DNA from: Rivularia sp. T60_A2020_040
GTDB lineage: Bacteria; Cyanobacteriota; Cyanobacteriia; Cyanobacteriales; Nostocaceae
NCBI GenBank assembly: GCA_015272215.1
Contig: JACYMD010000121.1
Coordinates: 1 to 54,244, forward strand
Length of the DNA: 54,244 bases
Direction: 5' to 3'
This document shows, piece after piece, positions 43,763-52,063 of the stretch. Numbering within the stretch: the stretch's first letter is position 1; every line of letters starts with the position of its first letter. The notes under the pieces are model-generated. The model had not been told where the DNA came from and searched no databases. It saw only the letters and a list, made by a program, of their open reading frames with translations. Made by a program: the position numbers and the translations under genes.

Positions 43763-44980
43763 TTAAAGATAATCTGCGGGATTTACTGGGTTGCCGTTTT
43801 TCCTGACTTCAAAGTGTAAATGGGGACCTGTTGATAACCCTGTAGAACCGATTGCGGATATGGCTTGTCCTCGTTTAACGCTTTCTCCGACTTGTACGTA
43901 TAATTGACTAGAGTGTGCGTAAAGTGTGGTAATACCTGTTCCGTGGTTGATAATTACAGTTTTGCCGTAACCACCGTACCAACCTGAATAGATCACAGTT
44001 CCCGAATCAGCAGCGCGAATTGTACTACCATAACCGGCAGCAAAATCCATACCTGTGTGCAAACGACGATAACCAAGAAGTGGGTGCGCGCGCCAACCGT
44101 AAGGACTACTGATGTAACCGTCGCTGGGCAATGCCATGATACCGCTTCCACGCACGAAGTCTCGCTGTTGACTACGAGCTTTAGCTGCTGCAATTCTGGC
44201 TTGTTGTTCTGCAACTTTTTGATTAATCAAGATTGCGATGGATTGCGAATCTTTCTCTAATTGGATTCTAGCTGCATCTAATGCCAGACGATCGCTATTT
44301 AAACGCTGTACTAATTCGGTTTGTAATTCTGATTGACCTTGATAATCGGCTTTTTGTGCGAGTAATTGCTGCCTAATCAAAGCAATTTCGTTCTTTTTAC
44401 CTTCTATATCGGTTTTTTGTTGGATTATTAGATTAGCTTCTTGGGTTAAGTTCGCCAAAACTTTTTGATCGGCTTGATAAATTAACTTTAAATTACGACG
44501 ACGACTGAGAAAATCATTTAAATTACGACTTTGTAGTAAAACAGCCCACCCTTGACTAGTCGTAGAACGTTGCAAAAATTTGAGTCTAGCAACGGTTGAT
44601 GTTTGACGTTGTGCGTAGGATATTTCTGCTGTGGCTAAATCTGCTTGCAGTTGTTGGAGACGTTGAGTTGCGATTTCCAAACGCCTTTCGCTGTCTTGAA
44701 TTTGACTATCAGTTGTTCGTAAATTTTCTTGTAAACCATCAAGACGTTTTTCGGCTTCTTGCTGCAAACTATTTAAACGTTTTTTTTCTTCAACGGTATT
44801 TTGATGAGTTTGCTGAATCTGTTGTCGCTGCTGTTTAAGTTGGTCAATGGTTTGCTTTGAGCTTCCCTGAGCGCGAACCGAGAATACTGGAGTTAAGACT
44901 AATAATATGCATAAAACGCCACAAAATACAATACGTAGACGGAGGTAGATTTTCTGATGTTGGGGAAATAATGCTCTCAT
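43763..44980 (-). CDS. EnvC-like M23 murein peptidase or amidase activator
   Basis: A 405-residue exported protein. The signal peptide is hydrophobic (FCGVLCILLVLTPVFSV, cleavage near RAQG). A long coiled coil (about 40-265) rich in Q, E, R and L follows. The C-terminal LytM domain (about 290-405) has HTGMDFAAGYGS, AHSSQLYVQVGESVKRG and GPHLHFEVRKNG, the zinc ligands H/D/H of M23 enzymes, so it may be catalytic rather than a pure activator. Role: peptidoglycan cutting during division. Confidence 0.93.
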   Translation of the reverse strand: MRALFPQHQKIYLRLRIVFCGVLCILLVLTPVFSVRAQGSSKQTIDQLKQQRQQIQQTHQNTVEEKKRLNSLQQEAEKRLDGLQENLRTTDSQIQDSERRLEIATQRLQQLQADLATAEISYAQRQTSTVARLKFLQRSTTSQGWAVLLQSRNLNDFLSRRRNLKLIYQADQKVLANLTQEANLIIQQKTDIEGKKNEIALIRQQLLAQKADYQGQSELQTELVQRLNSDRLALDAARIQLEKDSQSIAILINQKVAEQQARIAAAKARSQQRDFVRGSGIMALPSDGYISSPYGWRAHPLLGYRRLHTGMDFAAGYGSTIRAADSGTVIYSGWYGGYGKTVIINHGTGITTLYAHSSQLYVQVGESVKRGQAISAIGSTGLSTGPHLHFEVRKNGNPVNPADYL

Positions 44981-45121
44981 ATTTTCTGATTAATTGTATT
45001 CTGGGCTGTAATACCATGTTGATTGTTCCCAAAAAAAATCAAAAAATCAAAAACCCACCGTCAGCGAATGATAGCGGGTGTGTAATTAATAGTTGTAGTA
45101 TGGTTGAATAGGTAGTATTGA

Positions 45122-45448
45122 TTAGTTTGGCATCGTATCTCCACGGTGGGGATTTTCTAAATATGCCAACATCCGATTAATATTTTCTTGGTTTTGACGG
45201 ATATCAGTACGGTATTGTTGTAATTCATCTTGTTGTCGTACAACTACAGCTTGTGTTCGTGCTGATATTTCGGCAAGTTGTCTTACTGTTCGTTCAAGTC
45301 TCGCTGTTGATTGAGAAGTAGCGCGTACCTCAACTCTAACACCGTTTTGAATAGTGCGGATTAAATCTAGTTCATCAATAATGTGGTTTAGCTGTTCCTC
45401 GATAGTTGCGACTCTTGTTGTTAAATCTTCCGGTTGTGAGTTAGTCAT
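45122..45448 (-). CDS. Small coiled-coil protein
   Basis: About 108 residues from the ATG at 45448 (MTNSQPEDLTTRVATIEEQ). The longer frame upstream to 45580 has a different, poor composition, so I drop it. Helical heptads run almost throughout (EEQLNHIIDELDLIRTIQNG, TARLERTVRQLAEISA, and Q-rich DELQQYRTDIRQNQENI). No membrane segment. It resembles the small coiled-coil hypothetical proteins common in cyanobacteria. Function is unknown. Confidence 0.75.
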   Translation of the reverse strand: MTNSQPEDLTTRVATIEEQLNHIIDELDLIRTIQNGVRVEVRATSQSTARLERTVRQLAEISARTQAVVVRQQDELQQYRTDIRQNQENINRMLAYLENPHRGDTMPN

Positions 45449-46017
45449 TGTTAGAATACCCTTAGATGTTTGAATTAATCGTTGAAAGCTAGCTGTAGTA
45501 AAGCTGGCTTTTTTATTATCACAAAAATCGAGTTGATTTTTTTTAACGGTTTGATAGCCATCAATAGTGCTTTGTCCCATTAAATATGACTGGTTTTAAC
45601 CGCAACCCGTCGGAGGTTATAAACCCCCGCTCTTAAGCAAAAGTCCGACTAATTAGGACTAATACCCAACCTATCAAAACTAATGGGACAGAACACTAGT
45701 TAATTTAGAACCCGATGCCACGGCGGGTGCCGGTTTGTGTAGTAGCGGTTTAAACCGCCGGATAATTTTAAAACATCCACTAAAGAAAACTCCAGCAGTC
45801 GCGGATTCCCCAGATATATCCTCAATTTATCGGAAACTGTATTAACAAAATATATATAAAAAATAATATTATGCAAAAATTGCATTTAAATTTACTTGAC
45901 ATTTCAATATAAATATGTGAAAACCGAGGTGGATTTTATTTTTCGCAACCAAAAAAGTAATCCTACTTCTATATAGTTCTGGTTGTTTGTAGACAATTAT
46001 TTTTTAATAGGAATGCC
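45449..46017. other. 569-bp spacer
   Basis: It holds the inverted-repeat element at 45571-45692 and GGCGGGTGCCGG/CCGCCGG GC-rich patches near 45721-45763, then AT-rich DNA. No gene supported. Confidence 0.5.
45571..45692. repeat. Possible MITE with TGTCCCATTA ends
   Basis: TGTCCCATTA (45573-45582) is inverted as TAATGGGACA (45681-45690); with one mismatch the match extends two bases outward. The 122-bp interval has no ORF. Confidence 0.45.
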
Positions 46018-46293
46018 ATGTTATTAGCTAAGACTATCAGTTCCGATGACTTGAAGAATAAATCCGAAATTGACATTTCATTATTTTCATTAGCAGACTG
46101 GATTGGAATAGCAAGATTCATGGGATACGAGCCAACTTGGTCATATAAAATGTTCTGCAAATTTGGCGATTTAAAAAAATATGATCTTGCTAATACTTCA
46201 CGGACAACATGGTCGAAAATTGCCCAAATTTTCCACCAAAATCAAGCTTGGGCAGAAATACAATATATCAGATGGCACTCTATAAATAACTAA
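46018..46293 (+). CDS. Small hypothetical protein
   Basis: A 91-residue soluble protein. MLLAKTISSDDLKNKSEIDI and LADWIGIARFMGYEPTWSYK suggest helices, with many aromatic residues (W, Y, F). I do not recognise it. TAATAGGAATGCC before the ATG gives a weak ribosome site. Coding character is fair; it could be a false gene. Confidence 0.5.
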   Translation: MLLAKTISSDDLKNKSEIDISLFSLADWIGIARFMGYEPTWSYKMFCKFGDLKKYDLANTSRTTWSKIAQIFHQNQAWAEIQYIRWHSINN

Positions 46294-46448
46294 TTTTTTG
46301 ACAAAAATATTGCAAAAATATTGCCATAGTTATATATATAATTCCCTATCAACTTAAAGTTGTGTGGGATTTTTTATTGGTAATTGGTAATTGGTAATTA
46401 GTAATTGGTAATAGATAATGGGTAAATGTCAACTGTCAACTATTCCCC

Positions 46449-46946
46449 ATGACTGATAAACAATCCCCAAACTCCATAAAAATACGATTATTTCATAAAA
46501 AAGATGCTGAACAAATTGCCAGATTATTTCATCAAACAGTACGTGAAGTTAATATTAGCGATTACTCACTTTTGCAAGTGAAAGCATGGGCTCCAGATGA
46601 TATTTATTTTCGAGATTGGATAAATGTTTGTTCGCAAAAGTTCACTTATGTAGCCGATGATAACGGTACAATTGCAGGTTTTGGCGAATTAGAAGCTGAA
46701 GGACATATAGATTGTTTTTACTGTCATAAAGATTATCAGCGAATGGGTATAGGTCGTAAAATTTATCATGCAATTGAAGCAAAGGCTGATGAATTAGAAA
46801 TATATCGTTTATATACCGAAGCCAGTATTACCGCAAAACCGTTTTTTCAGCGTATGGGTTTCTCTGTTATTAAAGAACAACAAGTAGAGTGCAGAGGAGA
46901 AAATTTGATTAATTACGCAATGGAAAAATATCTTACTAGGAGTTAG
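46449..46946 (+). CDS. GNAT-family N-acetyltransferase
   Basis: A 165-residue acetyltransferase. IRLFHKKDAEQIARLFHQTV starts the fold; IAGFGELEAEGHIDCFYCHK is beta4; DYQRMGIGRKIYHAIEAKAD is the acetyl-CoA loop (Q/R-x-x-G-x-G/A); LYTEASITAKPFFQRMGF is the last conserved block. Substrate unknown; may acetylate a small molecule or protein. Heptamer repeats surround the gene. Confidence 0.92.
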   Translation: MTDKQSPNSIKIRLFHKKDAEQIARLFHQTVREVNISDYSLLQVKAWAPDDIYFRDWINVCSQKFTYVADDNGTIAGFGELEAEGHIDCFYCHKDYQRMGIGRKIYHAIEAKADELEIYRLYTEASITAKPFFQRMGFSVIKEQQVECRGENLINYAMEKYLTRS

Positions 46947-46965
46947 TTGACAGTTGACAGTTGTT
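46946..46965. repeat. Heptamer STRR block
   Basis: Short run of TTGACAG units straight after the GNAT stop codon; a related CAACTGT run also precedes the gene (46426-46443). Confidence 0.75.
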
Positions 46966-47000
46966 GATTACCAACCTCGAACCTCTAACCTTTGGGGGGA

Positions 47001-47062
47001 AGAAGTCGGGTTTTTACAATCATTGTCTTTTCTAAGAGATATTTTACCTAAAAACCCGACTT
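47001..47062. terminator. AAGTCGG-type paired hairpin
   Basis: AGAAGTCGGG (47001-47010) plus T-run and CCCGACTT (47055-47062) after an A-run form a stem between convergent genes, the third such site in the window. Confidence 0.6.
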
Positions 47063-47095
47063 GTAAAACTCTTCACTCCTAACTCCTAACTCTTT

Positions 47096-47824
47096 TCAAG
47101 GGTAAACTCCGGGTGTTTTGAGGATTTCTCGTTGGGATGAGGTTAAATCTGTAAAATCGTCGGGATTATAATAATTTCTCAACCATGCATATGAATGAGG
47201 AGAATATTTGTAAAATAATGTTCTACGCTCGTTTTTTCCTCGCCAAGGAAGGGTTCCGTGAGTTAAAGCTTCAGTAAATATAATGGCGCTTCCAGCTTTC
47301 ACGGTAACTGATTTGACGCAATTTTTGGGCAACTCTAAATTAAGCCATGATTGGGGACAAGGTAAATTACTTTTGTGACTACCGGGAATACAAGCAAATC
47401 CCCCATCACCGGGATGTACATCATTTAATTCGTAAGCAACCGCTAGCAAACCGTTGTATATTCTACCATTGCGGAATGAGTAATACTGGGTTGGATCGTA
47501 GGGAGTTCCCCCACCGTGCAAATAACAGCCAATGGGACCAACACCTTGACGGATAATATGAAGATAATCGTGGTCTAAACGAAACTTTCCTCCTAATAAC
47601 TCAGATAAATAAGGAGTGATTCGGAGGTTGTCGATCAAACTGCGGAAAGGTTTCCCCCACGAAAGCAAACTATCAAACCGCAATTTAGTTGCTTGCGGTT
47701 GATTTGCGATCGCAATTTGCTCGTCTACCAATTCCTTCAAAGCAGCAATTTCTTCGTTGCGAAGCACATCTTCAACAACTAAGAATCCTTGTAAATCAAA
47801 CAAATAACGTTCGGATTCGTTCAT
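47096..47824 (-). CDS. Phytanoyl-CoA dioxygenase (PhyH)-like oxygenase
   Basis: A 242-residue Fe(II)/2-oxoglutarate oxygenase-like protein. YLFDLQGFLVVEDVLRNEEI is the N-terminal PhyH signature. CYLHGGGTPYD has the histidine and acid of the metal site, and FTEALTHGTLPWRGKNERRT holds the distal histidine and the arginine for 2-oxoglutarate. GDGGFACIPGSHKSNL is the loop typical of the family. Substrate unknown. It is followed by TrmFO upstream on the same strand, with heptamer repeats between. Confidence 0.9.
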   Translation of the reverse strand: MNESERYLFDLQGFLVVEDVLRNEEIAALKELVDEQIAIANQPQATKLRFDSLLSWGKPFRSLIDNLRITPYLSELLGGKFRLDHDYLHIIRQGVGPIGCYLHGGGTPYDPTQYYSFRNGRIYNGLLAVAYELNDVHPGDGGFACIPGSHKSNLPCPQSWLNLELPKNCVKSVTVKAGSAIIFTEALTHGTLPWRGKNERRTLFYKYSPHSYAWLRNYYNPDDFTDLTSSQREILKTPGVYP

Positions 47825-47876
47825 TTAATTTAGGGTGTTGAGGGGATGGGGGGACAAGGGGAGAAATCAAGTAAGA

Positions 47877-47902
47877 ACTGTCAACTGTCAACTGTCAACT
47901 CT
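47877..47902. repeat. Heptamer STRR block overlapping trmFO end
   Basis: Three CAACTGT units include the stop codon of trmFO, read on the other strand as TTGACAGTTGACAGTTGA. Confidence 0.9.
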
Positions 47903-49248
47903 ATCCCTGATAATTGTTCTAAAGCGCGATCGCGATATTTCCCATAACGTTCGGGTTTGTTTTTTATTTTCACTCCTAAGTCCGGTAATATACCGAAGTT
48001 TGGGGGCATAGGTTGGAAGTGTTTGGGAGATGCGGAACTGATGAAGTCAAATAAGGCTCCCATCATGGTTGTGTTGGGCATGGTTAGGGGTTCTTTTCCT
48101 AAAGCGATGCGGGCGGCGTTTGTTCCCGCTAACCAGCCTCCGGCGGATGCAGCGCTGTATCCTTCGGTACCAATAATCTGTCCGGCAGCTAGTAAGGTGG
48201 GACGTGATTTAAATTGCAGTGTGGGAATCATTAATTGGGGTGCATTGATAAAGGTGTTACGATGCATTACTCCCAATCGCACGAATTCGGCATTTTCTAA
48301 ACCGGGAATCATTTGGAATATCCGCTTTTGTTCTCCCCAACGTAGGTTTGTTTGAAATCCAACCATATTCCACAGTTTCCCAGCTTTGTCTTCTTGACGT
48401 AACTGAACGATTGCGTAAGGACGTTGCTTTTTAACTTCTTCTGCTTCTGGAGTTCCTTGCTGAGAATCATTACCCCATCCCGCAGTCGAAGGAGGAGTCA
48501 AACCTACTGGCTTGAGGGGACCATAACGCATTGTATCTTCTCCCCGTTGCGCTTGTTCTTCGATGGGTAAACAAGCTTCAAAAAATTTGGCGTTTTCTCG
48601 TTCAAAGCCTTTTAATTCAATTTGTTCAGCTTGACGCAATTCTGACCAAAATCGCAGATATTGCTGTTTGTTCATGGGACAATTGAGGTAAGCTGCTTCA
48701 CCTTTGTCATAACGGGATGCCATGAAAGCAATGTCATAATTAATCGATTCTCCTACAACTATGGGACTGGCAGCATCAAAAAAGCTGAGATATTCCATCC
48801 CGGTAAACCGACTTAAATCTGCTGCTAAATCGGGACTAGTTAAAGGTCCGGTTGCTAAGACTACAATACCTTCCGGAATTTCGCGTAATTCTTCGCGGCG
48901 AAAGTCAATTAAAGGATGGCTGCTGAGAGTTTCTGTCAAATCTTGACTAAACACACCTCTATCAACTGCTAAGGCTCCACCGGCGGGAACTTGATGTTCA
49001 TCGGCTTTGGAAATCACGATAGAACCGAGACGGCGTAATTCTTCGTGCAGCAAACCAGAGGCTCTATCAGTTGCCATTGCTCCAAAAGAATTGCTACATA
49101 CTAACTCGGCTAAATGTTCCGTATGATGCGCTCCTCCGAAGCGTTGCGGACGCATTTCATAAAATATTACTGGAATTCCAGCCTTTGCTATTTGCCACGC
49201 TGCTTCGGTTCCAGCGAGTCCACCACCAATTACTATTATTGGATTCAT
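47881..49248 (-). CDS. trmFO: Methylenetetrahydrofolate-tRNA (uracil-54) methyltransferase
   Basis: A 455-residue FAD enzyme that makes ribothymidine at position 54 of tRNAs. [20 protein letters not shown] is the FAD site, [11 protein letters not shown] the family signature near the start, and [30 protein letters not shown] and [18 protein letters not shown] are all conserved. The protein ends GIELTVDS: the last four residues and stop come from heptamer repeats. The start ATG at 49248 is standard. Confidence 0.96.
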   Translation of the reverse strand: MNPIIVIGGGLAGTEAAWQIAKAGIPVIFYEMRPQRFGGAHHTEHLAELVCSNSFGAMATDRASGLLHEELRRLGSIVISKADEHQVPAGGALAVDRGVFSQDLTETLSSHPLIDFRREELREIPEGIVVLATGPLTSPDLAADLSRFTGMEYLSFFDAASPIVVGESINYDIAFMASRYDKGEAAYLNCPMNKQQYLRFWSELRQAEQIELKGFERENAKFFEACLPIEEQAQRGEDTMRYGPLKPVGLTPPSTAGWGNDSQQGTPEAEEVKKQRPYAIVQLRQEDKAGKLWNMVGFQTNLRWGEQKRIFQMIPGLENAEFVRLGVMHRNTFINAPQLMIPTLQFKSRPTLLAAGQIIGTEGYSAASAGGWLAGTNAARIALGKEPLTMPNTTMMGALFDFISSASPKHFQPMPPNFGILPDLGVKIKNKPERYGKYRDRALEQLSGIELTVDS

Positions 49249-49661
49249 GTTTTAGATTACTAAATTTTAGATTTTAGATATTAGATTACTAAAACTACCT
49301 TAACTTCAATCACACACAAAGCATTTATGAACTACCTACACACTCCGTTTGCCCTACGTGGGTTTGTGCCGTTTTTCCTGTCACATTCAACATAAGCATA
49401 TCTCAGTGTAACCCTATAGGGAAAATTCTTCACCTGACTCAATTATAGATGATCGGTCCTATGCTCCCAATTAGGATTATCAATTACCATGACCATCCCG
49501 CTATTCGAGAAGAAACATTCCGCGACATTACGTTAAATAAATTATTAATTTAGTTGTAGTTAACACTTATATTTTATAGTAACTGTATGGTAACTTGATT
49601 GTGATTTTTGTCCGAAGCAAATTCTTATATATATTTTTTTATATCTGGGTCTTTATTAACA
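49249..49661. other. 413-bp divergent spacer
   Basis: TAAATTTTAGATTTTAGATA repeats follow trmFO start. A 30-codon frame at 49461-49553 (MLPIRIINYHDHPAIREETF and so on) has no recognisable match and is not called as a gene. It must contain promoters of trmFO and of the kinase gene. Confidence 0.45.
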
Positions 49662-50339
49662 ATGGAAATCTTGCAAATAAACCACTTCGTCGAGAATATT
49701 CATGTTGAATTGCTTCCGAAACTTCACATAGAAAGTGTCCATCCCCATGAACAGGTAAAAGTTCGTCACATACCCGAACCGTGGATACTTATTGGTACGG
49801 GAAATTATGCAGCGGTAGTTTATCATCCCGATTTTATAGATGTAGTTGTAAAGATTTATGCACCAGGAAGAGATGGTTTTGAGGAAGAAGTAGAAGTTTA
49901 CAAACGCTTGGGTAAACATCCTGCTTTCTCGGAATTATTCTACGCTGAAGATGGTTTTTTAATTTTGAAACGGCTGCATGGAACTACTTTATGGGACTGT
50001 ATTCAACTTGGTATTCAGGTTCCACCGCAAGTTATAAAAGATATTGACAAAGCTTTAGATGACGCTCGAAGTTGCGGTCTTTTTCCTCATGATGTCCATG
50101 CACGCAATGTAATGATGTATGAGGGTAGAGGATTAGTTATAGATATATCTGATTTTCTCCAAGAAGAATATTGTTCCAAGTGGGATAGTTTCAAGAAAGG
50201 ATATTATTGGATATATCTCCCTTTTATTTATCCGATAAAATTACGAGTACCGTTTTTTTTGTTAAATTTTATTCGTAAAGGTTATCGTTTTATATCTTCT
50301 TTGATGAAAAGAATGACGGGGAATTATAAAAATTTTTAG
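49662..50339 (+). CDS. Small protein-kinase-like protein
   Basis: A 225-residue kinase-fold protein. ILIGTGNYAAVVYHPDF is the glycine loop, VVVKIYAPG holds the ATP-binding lysine, FPHDVHARNVMM is the catalytic HxDxxxxN and VIDISDF is the metal-binding aspartate of DFG type. The C-lobe is short and ends in a hydrophobic, basic segment (YLPFIYPIKLRVPFFLLNFI) that could touch a membrane. I use the ATG at 49662 (MEILQINHF); the frame extends only to a TTG. Closest in form to the RIO/lipopolysaccharide-kinase-like class. Substrate unknown. Confidence 0.82.
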   Translation: MEILQINHFVENIHVELLPKLHIESVHPHEQVKVRHIPEPWILIGTGNYAAVVYHPDFIDVVVKIYAPGRDGFEEEVEVYKRLGKHPAFSELFYAEDGFLILKRLHGTTLWDCIQLGIQVPPQVIKDIDKALDDARSCGLFPHDVHARNVMMYEGRGLVIDISDFLQEEYCSKWDSFKKGYYWIYLPFIYPIKLRVPFFLLNFIRKGYRFISSLMKRMTGNYKNF

Positions 50340-51013
50340 TTAAGTATTTGTAATAAAGGAAATAGGAAATAGGAAATAGGAAATAGGGAACAATTACCCA
50401 TTCTAATCACGGATTAAAAAGGATTATACGGATTACACGGTTTTTAATTACCCATTATCCATTACCAATTCTAATCACGGATTAAAAAGGATTATACGAA
50501 TTACACGGTTTTTAATTACCCATTATCCATTACCAATTCTAATCACGGATTAAAAAGGATTATACGAATTACACGGTTTTTAATTACCCATTATCCATTA
50601 CCAATTCTAATCACGGATTAAAAAGGATTATACGGATTACACGATTTTTAATTACCAATTACCCATTACCAATTACCAAAAATTATTTGTCAAAATAATA
50701 ATCGTAACTATAAATATTCTATTAACTGTATTTAATCAAACTTTACTTATACTGATATTGTGAGTCAAAGTATGAGTGATACGAATCAATATGGTATTTT
50801 ACTTAACCAAAATTAGGTAAGGGCGAAAAATCAACATACTTATAGAGATAAGCATTGAGCAATATATCTTTAAGGGTAGGGAATAGCTCGTAATAAATAT
50901 ACTATCGGATGATGTCAAAATGTATAGTTGGGGATAGATTAAATAAGTGACAAAAAGCGGCAAAATTATATAATTTAGTATTATTCAATATTAAAACTCA
51001 TGTATATCTAATT
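50340..51013. other. 674-bp spacer with tandem repeats
   Basis: It starts with GGAAATA units (about 50358-50386), then four 68-bp units, then AATTACC octamers, and ends in 300 bp of AT-rich DNA that carries the promoter of the gene at 51014. Confidence 0.7.
50403..50670. repeat. Tandem repeat, 68-bp unit, about 3.9 copies
   Basis: Units start at 50403, 50471, 50539 and 50607, each with CTAATCACGGATTAAAAAGG then ATTATACGRATTACACGG and TTTTTAATTACCCATTATCC. The copies differ by only one or two bases (GGATTACACGG or GAATTACACGG), so the array is recent. No spacers as in CRISPR. Confidence 0.93.
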
Positions 51014-52033
51014 ATGAACAATCTTGTATTCCATTATCAAAATATCAAAGAAAAACTTAAGTCTTCTCTAGAAACTGCCGAGACAATCGAAGAAGTAGTT
51101 AAAATAGTCCAAGATGAAATAAATCGACTTACCGACTTAAATGGTGAATATATCAAAGAATTGACTCCACCACAAGCACGGCTTGCTAGAAATATGTTGC
51201 AGGGGATGAAGGATAATTTGAGGATATTAACTTCAGTTGAATTACAAAATATAAATGTAGATATTCCCGAACAATCTTTTAATATTTCCGAAGTTCAAGC
51301 CGAGTTAAGTAAAAATATTTTCTCTCCTTTGACTACAGCGATTCAAACCCAAAAAAATGTTCAAAATTGGACATCACCTGATTATTATAAACAGATATTT
51401 TTACAACCATTACAAAAAAGTCGTGTAGTTGTTAGTAGTTTACTTGCAGCAGGTTTAGCAGGAACTTTAGAAGGAGGAATAAATTGGGGTTTAGCAGGAG
51501 CAATAATCGGTTTGATTACGGGTGGTGTGTTTAGTAAAATTATTAAACCACAGCAGTCAACTGATACAGATATTAATTATCAAAATCAATCTATTAAAAA
51601 TCAATCAAAAATAACTATAGATATCGATAAACTACTTGCTTATTTATACCAAAATTTTCAATCTATAGACCAAACAATTGCTGGTTACGGTTCAAAGGAA
51701 GAAAAATTACCAGAATTAGGTTTAGAAAATAATTTAGATTTATTAGAGTACCTCCAAGAATTAATGGCTGATGCATTAGATGAACAAACTCAACTACCAA
51801 TTACAGTTCGTAGACGCATCGAACAAGCAATGACAATATTGAGAAATTATGGAATAGAAGCACATATTTATCAGCCTGCTTTAGACACAGAAAAATCTTG
51901 GGATATGTTCTATTTTGAACCGAGTATCGACCCAAATATTACCGATTATGTGACACTAAAACACGCTTTTGTCAAAGATGAACGGGTGCTTTTACCAGGA
52001 AGTGTTATTGAACCGGCATCATCTAATAATTAA
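51014..52033 (+). CDS. Membrane protein with GrpE-like C-terminus, partner of the Hsp70-like protein
   Basis: A 339-residue protein. The first 130 residues are helical and charged (coiled-coil-like). A glycine-rich hydrophobic stretch follows (about 140-175, LLAAGLAGTLEGGINWGLAG and AIIGLITGGVF), of glycine-zipper type, probably one hairpin or two short helices. The C-terminal part (about 195-335) is helical and then ends in strands TDYVTLKHAFVKDERVLLPG and SVIEP, recalling the beta-wing of GrpE nucleotide exchange factors. I infer that it may serve the Hsp70-like protein encoded 30 bp downstream. Family not recognised. Confidence 0.75.
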   Translation: MNNLVFHYQNIKEKLKSSLETAETIEEVVKIVQDEINRLTDLNGEYIKELTPPQARLARNMLQGMKDNLRILTSVELQNINVDIPEQSFNISEVQAELSKNIFSPLTTAIQTQKNVQNWTSPDYYKQIFLQPLQKSRVVVSSLLAAGLAGTLEGGINWGLAGAIIGLITGGVFSKIIKPQQSTDTDINYQNQSIKNQSKITIDIDKLLAYLYQNFQSIDQTIAGYGSKEEKLPELGLENNLDLLEYLQELMADALDEQTQLPITVRRRIEQAMTILRNYGIEAHIYQPALDTEKSWDMFYFEPSIDPNITDYVTLKHAFVKDERVLLPGSVIEPASSNN

Positions 52034-52063
52034 GAAAAAAGGTTTAGGAGATAATATAAAAAA

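Noticed and set aside
45449-45580. N-terminal extension of the coiled-coil protein
   Set aside because: Composition differs from the rest and it runs into the inverted-repeat element.
49461-49553. 30-residue ORF
   Set aside because: Too short, no recognisable family and no good ribosome site; kept only as a note in the spacer entry.
50403-50670. CRISPR array
   Set aside because: The 68-bp units are contiguous and almost identical, with no variable spacers and no cas genes in the window.
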